Shown here: positions 17,800 to 25,279 of the stretch, in pieces
How the letters are laid out: every line of letters starts with the position of its first letter
How positions within the stretch are numbered: position 1 is the first letter of the stretch
DNA from: a virus
IMG/VR virus record: IMGVR_UViG_3300029319_000279
Location: 1-31,630 of that record
DNA: 31,630 nucleotides
Strand: one strand, 5' to 3'
Notes under the pieces: model-generated
Seen by the model: only the letters and a program-made list of their open reading frames with translations
Databases searched by the model: none
Told to the model about the DNA's origin: nothing
Position numbers and translations under genes: made by a program

Positions 17800-19433
17800 T
17801 GCCCGGAACTACAGATACAGTAAAAGCAATACTAACCCCCGGAGAGTTTGTGATCCGTAAAGAGGCAGTAGACATGATAGGAGCACCCATGCTGAATATG
17901 ATAAACAATATGCCAGAAAAAGGCGGTCACTCAAACATAGATAGTCTTATAGAAAAGGCCACAATGGCAAACATGAAAGGAATGTATGGTGGTGGTATGG
18001 TTCAAGCTGGGCCAAAGCCAATGGGTACTGGAGGAATGGTAGATGCTTATGCTGGCGGTGGCATGGTTATAGATCAAATGCAGGGGTATCAAGACGGAGG
18101 ACAGACTCAGATAGATCCTAGGATAATGGCGAGAAGAATAAGGGGTGATATTTATAGACGTTCTGGACTTTACGATGTTGATTATGACAAACAGGGAGTT
18201 ATGACGGGGGCTAGGTTGAGAACGGAGCTAAGAGATCAACCGGGTTATGAAAACTTTAGTGACATGGTTGATAATGTTAGTGCGACTGTTATTCAGGCAG
18301 AAAAAGATTTTTTTGACAAACAAGGGGGATATCCTGTTGTTGGAACCTCGTCTACAAACCCCTTGGTAAGAGCTGTATTAAAAGGCGAAGGTTACTTTGA
18401 TGAAATGAAAAAAGATGGTGGTTTAATTGGGTATATGAAAGGTGGGAAGGCTCACAAGAATTTAAAACCAATCCCTCAAGACAATCCCGGTTTAGGCAAG
18501 CTACCAGAAGCAGTTAGAAACAAGATGGGTTATATGCAAGAAGGTGGAGAGGTTCAAGACAACACAGCAACAAATATAATGAATTTACTTGCACTAAATG
18601 ATATGGTTGAAAGAGCCCCTCAGTATTCAATGTTTGATGCAGATTCTCGTGGCGGTGTTCTTTCAGAAGAAGACATTCTTGGGATATCTGAAGGTAATTT
18701 TATACCAGCCGCTGGTGTATTAAGCAAGGGATATGCTGGAATTTTTGGTTCTGGGGATGTTCCATTATCTAAAATAAAAAAATTATTAATGTCTGATAAG
18801 TTTAATCGAGGCGGAAAAGGAAGTATGCTTAGGCAATTATCAAAGCAAAGTCCAACTATGTCAGATTTTGTGAGAAATGTGTCTAGAAATGAAGAACTTG
18901 CAGATAAATACGCTAGAAGATTAATTAAAGAAGCTAGGGATGTATATAAAAAATCATATCAAGAAGGTGGAAAAGTGCAGGATTCTTTGATGGAAATGAT
19001 GTACGGTGGCATGGCGAATAAAAAGAAGAAAGGCTATCAGGAAGGTGGGATGATAGGCCCGCCATTACCACCAGAAATGATGGGGCAGGCAATGAATCGG
19101 CAACTAAGTGATAGCATTGACATGAGGATGCAAAATCCACAGGCGGGTGAGATTGGAATAGCTCGTAATCAAGCTATGGCTTTACAGGATAGTATTAATA
19201 TGAATACTGTAGACAGTGCTAGGAAGTCATTGCAGTTGTTGAAGTTGCAATCTTTGTTAAGTGAGGGTGGAGACACGCTAAACTTTGAAGGTTCTATGAT
19301 GCCTCCTAATCAAGACATGGAAAATGCAAGGGCTAGAGACTTATTAGAGTTTTTAAAAATGCAAACAATGCAAAGAGGTATGGGTTCAGTAAGGCAAGGC
19401 ATGGGAGACGAACCAATGAGAGCTCTTAGATAA
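17799..19433 (+). CDS. Gly-Gly repeat protein between endolysin and portal, 544 aa
   Basis: I cannot name its function. The N-terminus TDTVKAILTPGEFVIRKEAV is a motif known from tape-measure and other large phage proteins. After it come at least eight turns of the form Y-x-(E/D/G/K)-G-G: YGGGMV (63), YAGGGMV (84), YQDGGQT (97), YMKGGK (212), YMQEGGEVQD (245), YQEGGKVQD (387), YGGM (402) and YQEGGMIG (413). Non-repeated helical blocks lie between them. The protein is Met- and Gly-rich without membrane segments. It overlaps the portal start (TAATG), so a virion-assembly or virion role is likely, for example as a protein linking portal and tail, but this is inference. Confidence 0.7.
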   Translation: MPGTTDTVKAILTPGEFVIRKEAVDMIGAPMLNMINNMPEKGGHSNIDSLIEKATMANMKGMYGGGMVQAGPKPMGTGGMVDAYAGGGMVIDQMQGYQDGGQTQIDPRIMARRIRGDIYRRSGLYDVDYDKQGVMTGARLRTELRDQPGYENFSDMVDNVSATVIQAEKDFFDKQGGYPVVGTSSTNPLVRAVLKGEGYFDEMKKDGGLIGYMKGGKAHKNLKPIPQDNPGLGKLPEAVRNKMGYMQEGGEVQDNTATNIMNLLALNDMVERAPQYSMFDADSRGGVLSEEDILGISEGNFIPAAGVLSKGYAGIFGSGDVPLSKIKKLLMSDKFNRGGKGSMLRQLSKQSPTMSDFVRNVSRNEELADKYARRLIKEARDVYKKSYQEGGKVQDSLMEMMYGGMANKKKKGYQEGGMIGPPLPPEMMGQAMNRQLSDSIDMRMQNPQAGEIGIARNQAMALQDSINMNTVDSARKSLQLLKLQSLLSEGGDTLNFEGSMMPPNQDMENARARDLLEFLKMQTMQRGMGSVRQGMGDEPMRALR

Positions 19434-21463
19434 TGGATAAAGACCCTAGAGCTTCCTATAACGAAGAACTATATCGCCAATGGCGTGATTCAAGATCTGA
19501 CTGGGACACAGAGGCCCGTAAGGACATTGACTTCTATCTTGGGAATCATTTCAGTCAAGATGAATCTGATGAGTTGTCTCAGAGAAATCAGGCAGATATA
19601 CCAATGGATAGGATTTCTGCCGCTATTGAAAAATTTAAAGCAGTACTAACATCCAGACCACCAGCGTTTACTATAACCCCTAGAGAAGATTCCGATGTGC
19701 AGGTTGCTACATTGTGGAGAACCATTATGGGTTATGTGTGGCAAAACTCAGATGGTGACTGGCAGATGAAACAGGCAATACAGGATTATGCTACTACCGG
19801 CATGGGGTATCTGTATGCCTACATTGACTCAGAATCAGATTTCGGTAGAGGTGACGTTAAGTTCACTTATGTTGACCCGTTTAGAGTGTACGCATCTCCC
19901 AGCTCTAGAGATCGTTGGTTTGGCGATTCGGATGGCATTATCCTTTCCACCATCCTAACGGGAGAACAAGCCGTCAACCTCTACCCTGAATTAGCAGATA
20001 AGCAAGACCCGCTTACTGGAGAGGTGATACCCGGACTGATAAATGACATATCTGGATTTACTTATGATGAAGAAGATTACCCAGCATCACAAAATAAAAA
20101 CTCAATGGTGGTGTTTACACCAGCAGATGTAAAAGATAAAGACTATTATCAAGTAAAAAAGTATCAGGTATTAGAAAGATTTTATAAAGTCAAGGTTCCT
20201 TTCTATAGGGTCATTGACATGCAGACACAGGATGAGGACATTCTGTCTCAAGAAGAGTACGCCAAGTTTTATCAGGAAAACAAAGAAGCATTTGATATTG
20301 GTGCATTTACAGCTATAGAGGTGTTGCAGACTAGGGTAAAGGTATGTGCATCAATGGGAGAGGTCATACTGTATGAACAGATTTTAAATACAGACGAGTA
20401 CCCAATCATACCACTTCCAAACATTTGGACTGGTACTCCATATCCAAAGTCTGATGTGTCTAGGGCTAGGCCAATGCAAAGGCTTCTAAATAAGCTGTGG
20501 TCTTTGGCACTGTCTCATGCACAGGCATCAGCAGGATTAAAGCTTTTGGTACCTTTGGGTAGTGTGGACGACATAGATCAACTTGAAAAAGACTGGGCTA
20601 ACCCGAACGCAGTCATTGAAGTGGATTCATCCCAAGGCGAACCGCACTACCCTGCTCCTCAACCGCTTGCTGGTGAGTTTTATAGACTGATACAGCAATC
20701 AGAGTTTTACATAGATTTTATTTTTGGTCTACCAGAAATGATGCATGGATTTGCAGAAAAAGCTCCAGAGACCATGAGAGCTACAGAAAGAATGATAGCA
20801 TTGGGTAGCGAAAGACCAAAGTCTAAACTCCGAGACATAGAGTTTAGTATTAACAAATTGGGTAAGGTTTTGTATAACCTGTCCAAAGGTCATTATACCT
20901 ACAAAAAGATTTTTAGACTGGCACAGCCAAATAACAACATCACAGAGGTTATGGCAAACTTCTATACAGATGTATCTCAGGCAATCTTAGACCTGAAGAA
21001 AGAAAGACACATGCTAGATCAGCACGATGTAAGAATTGAACCGGGTTCAACAATGCCATCCAGTAAATATGCAGAACTTGCCGTATACCTAGAGGCGTTC
21101 CAGATGGGCATTGTAGACCGTTATGAAGTATTAAAGAAGAATCCTGAGCTATTTGACAAGGAAGGCATTATGAGAAGGACGGAAGAGAAGCAGTTGATGC
21201 AACAGCAGATACAGGCAATGGAAGCTCAGATAAAGAATTTGCAAGGTGACTTGCAGACAGCCCAAAGAGAATCTGTCAGCGATAGAAAGAGAGTCGAAGT
21301 TGAGAAGTTCAAGTCACGCTTGAGTGAAATCAATTCCGAGTCTAAGGCTGATAGAAGGGTACAACGTGGAAAACTAGAAAACGAGGTGAAGCTTGAGGTG
21401 GAGAAATTGGCTAATAATCTCAAAGATGTACAGAGAAAAGTCAGTTCTGCTCCAGAAGCCTAA
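19433..21463 (+). CDS. Portal protein (P22-type), 676 aa
   Basis: It forms the dodecameric ring at the head vertex through which DNA passes. The N-terminus (LYRQWRDSRSDWDTEARKDI and DFYLGNHF) and the body (FTYVDPFRVYASPSSRDRWF; PEMMHGFAEKAPETMRATER) fit P22-like portals, as does the length. The last 90 residues are a long charged coiled coil (QQIQAMEAQIKNLQ onward), comparable with the barrel of P22 portal. It is translated in TAATG overlap with the repeat protein and is followed by scaffold and capsid genes in the usual order. Confidence 0.85.
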   Translation: MDKDPRASYNEELYRQWRDSRSDWDTEARKDIDFYLGNHFSQDESDELSQRNQADIPMDRISAAIEKFKAVLTSRPPAFTITPREDSDVQVATLWRTIMGYVWQNSDGDWQMKQAIQDYATTGMGYLYAYIDSESDFGRGDVKFTYVDPFRVYASPSSRDRWFGDSDGIILSTILTGEQAVNLYPELADKQDPLTGEVIPGLINDISGFTYDEEDYPASQNKNSMVVFTPADVKDKDYYQVKKYQVLERFYKVKVPFYRVIDMQTQDEDILSQEEYAKFYQENKEAFDIGAFTAIEVLQTRVKVCASMGEVILYEQILNTDEYPIIPLPNIWTGTPYPKSDVSRARPMQRLLNKLWSLALSHAQASAGLKLLVPLGSVDDIDQLEKDWANPNAVIEVDSSQGEPHYPAPQPLAGEFYRLIQQSEFYIDFIFGLPEMMHGFAEKAPETMRATERMIALGSERPKSKLRDIEFSINKLGKVLYNLSKGHYTYKKIFRLAQPNNNITEVMANFYTDVSQAILDLKKERHMLDQHDVRIEPGSTMPSSKYAELAVYLEAFQMGIVDRYEVLKKNPELFDKEGIMRRTEEKQLMQQQIQAMEAQIKNLQGDLQTAQRESVSDRKRVEVEKFKSRLSEINSESKADRRVQRGKLENEVKLEVEKLANNLKDVQRKVSSAPEA

Positions 21464-21482
21464 AGACATCTAAGGAGAGACT

Positions 21483-22268
21483 ATGTCAACACTAGAACAA
21501 CAGGAAATGAATATCCCTGCCGAACAGCCCGGTGCTAATAGTGCTTTTGAAGAGGATATCATCAATCAGCAGGTAGGCCCACAGCTTGTCGCTGAAGAAC
21601 AAGAACCAGCACAGGAAGAAGTTCCTGCTGTAGATTATGAAGCTGAGGCTAAAAAGTTTCAGTCTATGTATGATCGGTCACAGGCCGAAAATGCTAAACT
21701 GCAACAAGGTGCTCAGATACTACAGCTACTAGAACAGAGACCTGATTTAGTTCAGGTTCTTGAGGATGGTATAGCCGGAAACAGAACACAACAGCAACCA
21801 GAGCAAACAGTAGGTAAGGATGATTTCAATCCTTGGGATGCGTTTACAGATGAAAACTCTGAGTCAGGACGGTACGTTAATAGCAAGATAGAAAATATGG
21901 TACAACAGAGATTGCAATCTGCGTTATCCCAACAACAGCAACAGATACAAGCTGAAATGCAAATGCAAAACACTGTGAATGAACTGAGAGGAACTTATAA
22001 AATGTCCGACGATGACATTCAAGAGTTTTTGCAGTTTACGACACAGCCTAAAGAGAGAGTAGGTTTGAACAATCTAGTCAAGCTTTGGCAGATGCAGAGC
22101 GGTAAATCCGTTGCTAATAATGATACAATGGAAGCGGTAACTGCGGCACAGCAGGCTCCTCGCACAGCGGGAGTTCTCCAAGGAGAGCCACCAATGCCTA
22201 AAAAGAATGATACAGACAATATGTTTGATTCAATCATGGCAACTGGGAACTCTGGAAGATTACCGTGA
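21483..22268 (+). CDS. Scaffolding-like protein, 261 aa
   Basis: The protein is acidic, rich in Gln and Glu and largely helical, with a probable coiled coil (residues about 50-80, EAEAKKFQSMYDRSQAENAK) and a Gln tract (ALSQQQQQIQAEMQMQ). Position between portal and major capsid protein together with this composition is typical for capsid scaffolds, which guide shell assembly and leave before or during packaging. Its sequence alone would not prove it. AAGGAG lies six bases before the ATG. Confidence 0.75.
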   Translation: MSTLEQQEMNIPAEQPGANSAFEEDIINQQVGPQLVAEEQEPAQEEVPAVDYEAEAKKFQSMYDRSQAENAKLQQGAQILQLLEQRPDLVQVLEDGIAGNRTQQQPEQTVGKDDFNPWDAFTDENSESGRYVNSKIENMVQQRLQSALSQQQQQIQAEMQMQNTVNELRGTYKMSDDDIQEFLQFTTQPKERVGLNNLVKLWQMQSGKSVANNDTMEAVTAAQQAPRTAGVLQGEPPMPKKNDTDNMFDSIMATGNSGRLP

Positions 22269-22301
22269 TTAATAATAACCACATAACACAAAGGTAACAA
22301 A

Positions 22302-23663
22302 ATGGCAATATCATACAATTCTGGAGTATTAAAATCCAGTGATATTACTGCTACTACCTCTGATGCTAGTGTAGGTCAAAGACCGGATAGAAGACGAATA
22401 TTTAATTTCGGCGACAGAGTTGCCGAGTTGGCTCCTGAGGAGTCTCCATTTTTCGTCTATCTAAATCAGGTTGCTAAAGCACCTACCGATGACCCAGTGT
22501 TCCGTTATTTAGAAAATCGTAACCGAATTAGCTTTACAGACCGCTCTTTTAAGATTAAAGGTGCTGTCGGCTCGGTTTCCGCAGGTTCTTCGTATTCATT
22601 TACTGTTGATACTGCTGGTGGAGCCGCTGTCGAATACCTAGTAAAAGGTATGGTTTTTGCTGTCGGTACGGTTGATTCAACGGCAGGATACGGTCAGGCA
22701 TTAGTTAGAGTAGAGTCAGGAGTAAGTCATGCAAGTTCTGATTCATCATTTACTGGTAAAGTAATTGATGTGTCTGCTGTCAGTGGAAGTGATTCCATAG
22801 CTGACGATGACGTAGCTCAAATCATAGGTTCATCCTATGAAGAAGGTTCTGGTTCCCCAGACGTATTCTCTTCTGAACTAGAAGATGACTTTGGGTACAC
22901 CCAGATTTTTAAAACAGCGGCAGAAATGACCAACACTGCTTATGCAACTCGCTATCGTGGGTATGCTGAAGAGTGGAATCGTATCTGGGCTACCAAATTA
23001 CGTGAGCACAAGATTGATATTGAAAGAGCTATGCTCTTCGGTCAAAGAGCTCGTGTAAGCGGTATCCAGTACACAGAAGGTCTAGTCGGTCACATCGTAA
23101 AGAATGTGTCACCAGTTGTGGACGATTCTGCACTTTCCTATTCTTCTGGAAGTGCATATCATCGTAGTGTTGCACAGGCTGAATTAACATACGATAGATT
23201 GCTTAGCGATCTTGAAGTGATATTTGATCCAGCTAGGGGTGGAATGGCAGAAAAGCTAGTACTATGTAGTTTACCAGTCATTACATTCTTTAACAAATTA
23301 GGTGACGGTGCGTTTCTTGATGCATCTATTGGTCATTCCAATGGCCCATTCAGACTAAACATGGACTCAAGAGAAGGTGCTTTTGGACATTCCGTTATGG
23401 TAATTGATACCATTCATGGAAAGTTAAACCTTGTCAAAGAGCCATTGTTTAGAGGAATCGCATCTGGGTTTATGCTCATGGCCGATATGACACAACTTGC
23501 TTATCGTCCCTTAATCGGTAACGGTATCAATCGTGACACTCAAGTTATGACGAACGTACAGGCGGCTGATGAGGATTTAAGGAAAGATATGATCTTAACC
23601 GAAGCTGGTTTAGAGATTACTCTTCCTGAATCACACGCACTGTTCAACCTAGAAGGAGTCTAA
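22302..23663 (+). CDS. Major capsid protein (SU10-type, HK97 fold), 453 aa
   Basis: It builds the head shell. The N-terminus (SDITATTSDASVGQRPDRRR, then IFNFGDRVAEL) and the following PEESPFFVYLNQVAKAPTDD, the central TAAEMTNTAYATRYRGYAEE and the C-terminal ADEDLRKDMILTEAGLEITL agree with the SU10-type major capsid family (DUF5309). Residues about 95-180 form a Ser/Gly/Val-rich insertion that probably is a surface domain. The gene has no signal for processing by a prohead protease. It is followed after one base by the decoration-like gene, whose ribosome site (AAGGAG) lies in the last codons of this gene. Confidence 0.85.
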   Translation: MAISYNSGVLKSSDITATTSDASVGQRPDRRRIFNFGDRVAELAPEESPFFVYLNQVAKAPTDDPVFRYLENRNRISFTDRSFKIKGAVGSVSAGSSYSFTVDTAGGAAVEYLVKGMVFAVGTVDSTAGYGQALVRVESGVSHASSDSSFTGKVIDVSAVSGSDSIADDDVAQIIGSSYEEGSGSPDVFSSELEDDFGYTQIFKTAAEMTNTAYATRYRGYAEEWNRIWATKLREHKIDIERAMLFGQRARVSGIQYTEGLVGHIVKNVSPVVDDSALSYSSGSAYHRSVAQAELTYDRLLSDLEVIFDPARGGMAEKLVLCSLPVITFFNKLGDGAFLDASIGHSNGPFRLNMDSREGAFGHSVMVIDTIHGKLNLVKEPLFRGIASGFMLMADMTQLAYRPLIGNGINRDTQVMTNVQAADEDLRKDMILTEAGLEITLPESHALFNLEGV

Positions 23664-23664
23664 G

Positions 23665-24153
23665 ATGAGATCTGACGCACTAAACGTAAATAGCGGCAGT
23701 CTAGCACTGCCTCCTAGCAAGGGTGTAATCAAGATAGAGTCGAAGCTAGTTCCTTTTGCGGCTAGTTCTGCGAATATTGATTCTGGAGCAATGTCTGTTC
23801 CTGCTAATTCAATAATCACAAGATTGACGGCTGTAGTTCATTCGGCTTTAGCTCATGCATCAGGAAACATTGGTGTAAGCGTAGGCACAGCGGCTGGAGG
23901 TACTCAATTTACGGGTACTTTAGATGCTGATTGCCTTGAAGCATCTGCTACTTCAACTGCGGCTGGAATAGGATCATCTACCGATGATGTTCTAACTGCG
24001 GCTTTAGGTGGTACAGCTATTCTAGGGACTCTAGCGGCATCTTACAGATCTGCGGATACAGACGTTCATTTTAGAGCGGTATCTTCAGGTGGTAACTTTA
24101 CTGCTGGTACTATGTGCTACATAGTTGAATACATCGAGTTGCAAAATCAATAA
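23665..24153 (+). CDS. Probable head decoration or minor head protein, 162 aa
   Basis: It is an Ala/Ser/Gly/Thr-rich, almost wholly beta protein (AMSVPANSIITRLTAVVHSA; GNIGVSVGTAAGGTQFTG) with very few charged residues, ending VEYIELQNQ. Position directly after the major capsid gene, with a ribosome site inside that gene's end, suggests high expression and a structural role on the capsid. A role as a trimeric decoration protein is inference. Confidence 0.65.
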   Translation: MRSDALNVNSGSLALPPSKGVIKIESKLVPFAASSANIDSGAMSVPANSIITRLTAVVHSALAHASGNIGVSVGTAAGGTQFTGTLDADCLEASATSTAAGIGSSTDDVLTAALGGTAILGTLAASYRSADTDVHFRAVSSGGNFTAGTMCYIVEYIELQNQ

Positions 24154-24188
24154 TCCGAATACATAAGGATAACAGTAATAGGTACTGT

Positions 24189-24215
24189 GAGGGCTGTCAA
24201 AAAAAGGCGGCCCTC
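24189..24215 (+). terminator. Weak hairpin behind the capsid block
   Basis: GAGGGCTG pairs with CGGCCCTC over eight positions with one T-G, around an A-rich loop. There is no T tract after it. It could lower transcription past the capsid genes or stabilise their messenger RNA. Confidence 0.4.
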
Positions 24216-24235
24216 GAAACCTAAAAGGATTAATT

Positions 24236-24442
24236 ATGAAAAAATGTATGCATTGCAATAAAGAAAACAAGGGAGGCTGGTTCTACTGCAAGTCTTGCGG
24301 TAAACAAGCATCTGAAAGTAAGTTCACTACGAATATGTGGATGACTTCTGACTTAGGAAAAAGAACAGACGTTGAGTTTTCTACTCAAAGCATGAGTGAC
24401 AATGTAAAAAGCATGAGGAAAAATTTAGGTTATGCCAGCTAA
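24236..24442 (+). CDS. Zinc-ribbon small protein, 68 aa
   Basis: It begins MKKCMHCNKENKGGWFYCKS with two pairs CMHC (4-7) and CKSC (18-21), one compact zinc finger, and continues with a polar tail (SKFTTNMWMTSDLGKRTDVE). The ATG has AAAGGA about seven bases upstream. It is the first of four short genes of similar style between capsid and adaptor genes, overlapping the next by 11 bases. No family name is claimed. Confidence 0.7.
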   Translation: MKKCMHCNKENKGGWFYCKSCGKQASESKFTTNMWMTSDLGKRTDVEFSTQSMSDNVKSMRKNLGYAS

Positions 24443-24731
24443 AAAGAAAAAGAGAAGAGACCCAAAGCTTGTACGGGCTGGAGTAAGTGGATATAATAAA
24501 CCAAAACGTACTCCAAATCACCCAAAGAAGTCACATGTAGTGGTCGCTAAGGTTGGGAGCACAACAAAATTAATTAGATTTGGACAGCAGGGAGTAAGAG
24601 GTGCTGGCAAGAATCCAAAGAGTAAAAAAGACAAAGCAAGACGTAAATCGTATTATGCAAGACATAATGCACAAGACTCTAAGCCTAGCAAACTATCAGC
24701 AAGGTATTGGAGTCATAAGGTGAAATGGTAA
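24432..24731 (+). CDS. Very basic protein with SHKVKW end, 99 aa
   Basis: The sequence is dominated by Lys and Arg: MPAKKKKRRDPKLVRAGVSG, then HVVVAKVGSTTKLIRFGQQG, and a C-terminus ARYWSHKVKW. The middle strand-forming block followed by a R-F-G-Q-Q-G-V turn and a W-x-x-K-x-K-W end is shared with small conserved proteins of marine phages and some giant viruses that I have seen without a function. A DNA-binding role inside the head is plausible from charge and position. It overlaps its neighbours on both sides (11 bases and TAATG). Confidence 0.7.
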   Translation: MPAKKKKRRDPKLVRAGVSGYNKPKRTPNHPKKSHVVVAKVGSTTKLIRFGQQGVRGAGKNPKSKKDKARRKSYYARHNAQDSKPSKLSARYWSHKVKW

Positions 24732-24895
24732 TGAATAAAAAAGTAAAAGCACCTACTGGTTATCATTGGATGAAAGCTGGTGCCGGTTATAAATTAATGA
24801 AGAACCCTAGAGGTGGATACAAGCCACATAAAGGTGCAAGTTTAACTGCCAGTTTTAAAGTTCAAATGACACACGCCAAAAAGAAAAAGAAATAG
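24731..24895 (+). CDS. Basic mini-protein, 54 aa
   Basis: This gene, too short for a usual cut-off, encodes VKAPTGYHWMKAGAGYKLMK followed by a Gly/Lys-rich block with PHKGASL and ends AKKKKK. The APTGYHWMK and PHKGASL segments look conserved and are followed by a short strand (FKVQM). It starts in TAATG overlap with the previous stop and ends in TAGTG overlap with the next start, so it clearly belongs to the cassette. Its function is unknown; nucleic acid binding is likely by charge. Confidence 0.75.
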   Translation: MNKKVKAPTGYHWMKAGAGYKLMKNPRGGYKPHKGASLTASFKVQMTHAKKKKK

Positions 24896-25278
24896 TGGCA
24901 ACAGCAAAAAAAAGAGATCCCGCCAAGTGGGCAAGAGCAAAGGCTAAAGCTAAAAGAAAAATGGGTGGCAAGCACTCTGCTAGGGCTATGCAACTTGCTG
25001 TAAAGTATTATAAGGATATGGGTGGAAGGTATTCTGGTAAAAAGTCATCTAAGAATAAATTATCAAAGTGGTCAAAGCAAAAGTGGGATTATGTCGTTAA
25101 GGCAGATAAGAAAAAACCAAAAGCAAAGCGTGGACGTTATTTACCTGAATCAGTTAGGAAAAGTCTTAGTGCCTCTGAAAAAGCGGCTACAAACAGAAGA
25201 AAGAGAGCCGCATCTGCAAAAGGAAAGCCAAAAGCCAAGTACTCAAAGAAGATAGCAGGTAAGGTAAGAAGAGCATAA
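24895..25278 (+). CDS. Basic protein of DUF5872 type, 127 aa (GTG start)
   Basis: The protein is extremely rich in Lys, Arg and Ala. The order KRDPAKWARAKAKAKRKMGG, KHSARAMQLAVKYYK, GGRYSGKKSSKN, LSKWSKQKWDYV and GRYLPESVRKSLSASEKAAT agrees with the DUF5872 domain seen in phages and large DNA viruses, of unknown role. The last 30 residues are a poly-basic tail. The start is GTG overlapping the stop of the mini-protein (TAGTG). As with its neighbours, packaging or condensation of DNA is a reasonable but untested idea. Confidence 0.7.
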   Translation: MATAKKRDPAKWARAKAKAKRKMGGKHSARAMQLAVKYYKDMGGRYSGKKSSKNKLSKWSKQKWDYVVKADKKKPKAKRGRYLPESVRKSLSASEKAATNRRKRAASAKGKPKAKYSKKIAGKVRRA

Positions 25279-25279
25279 G

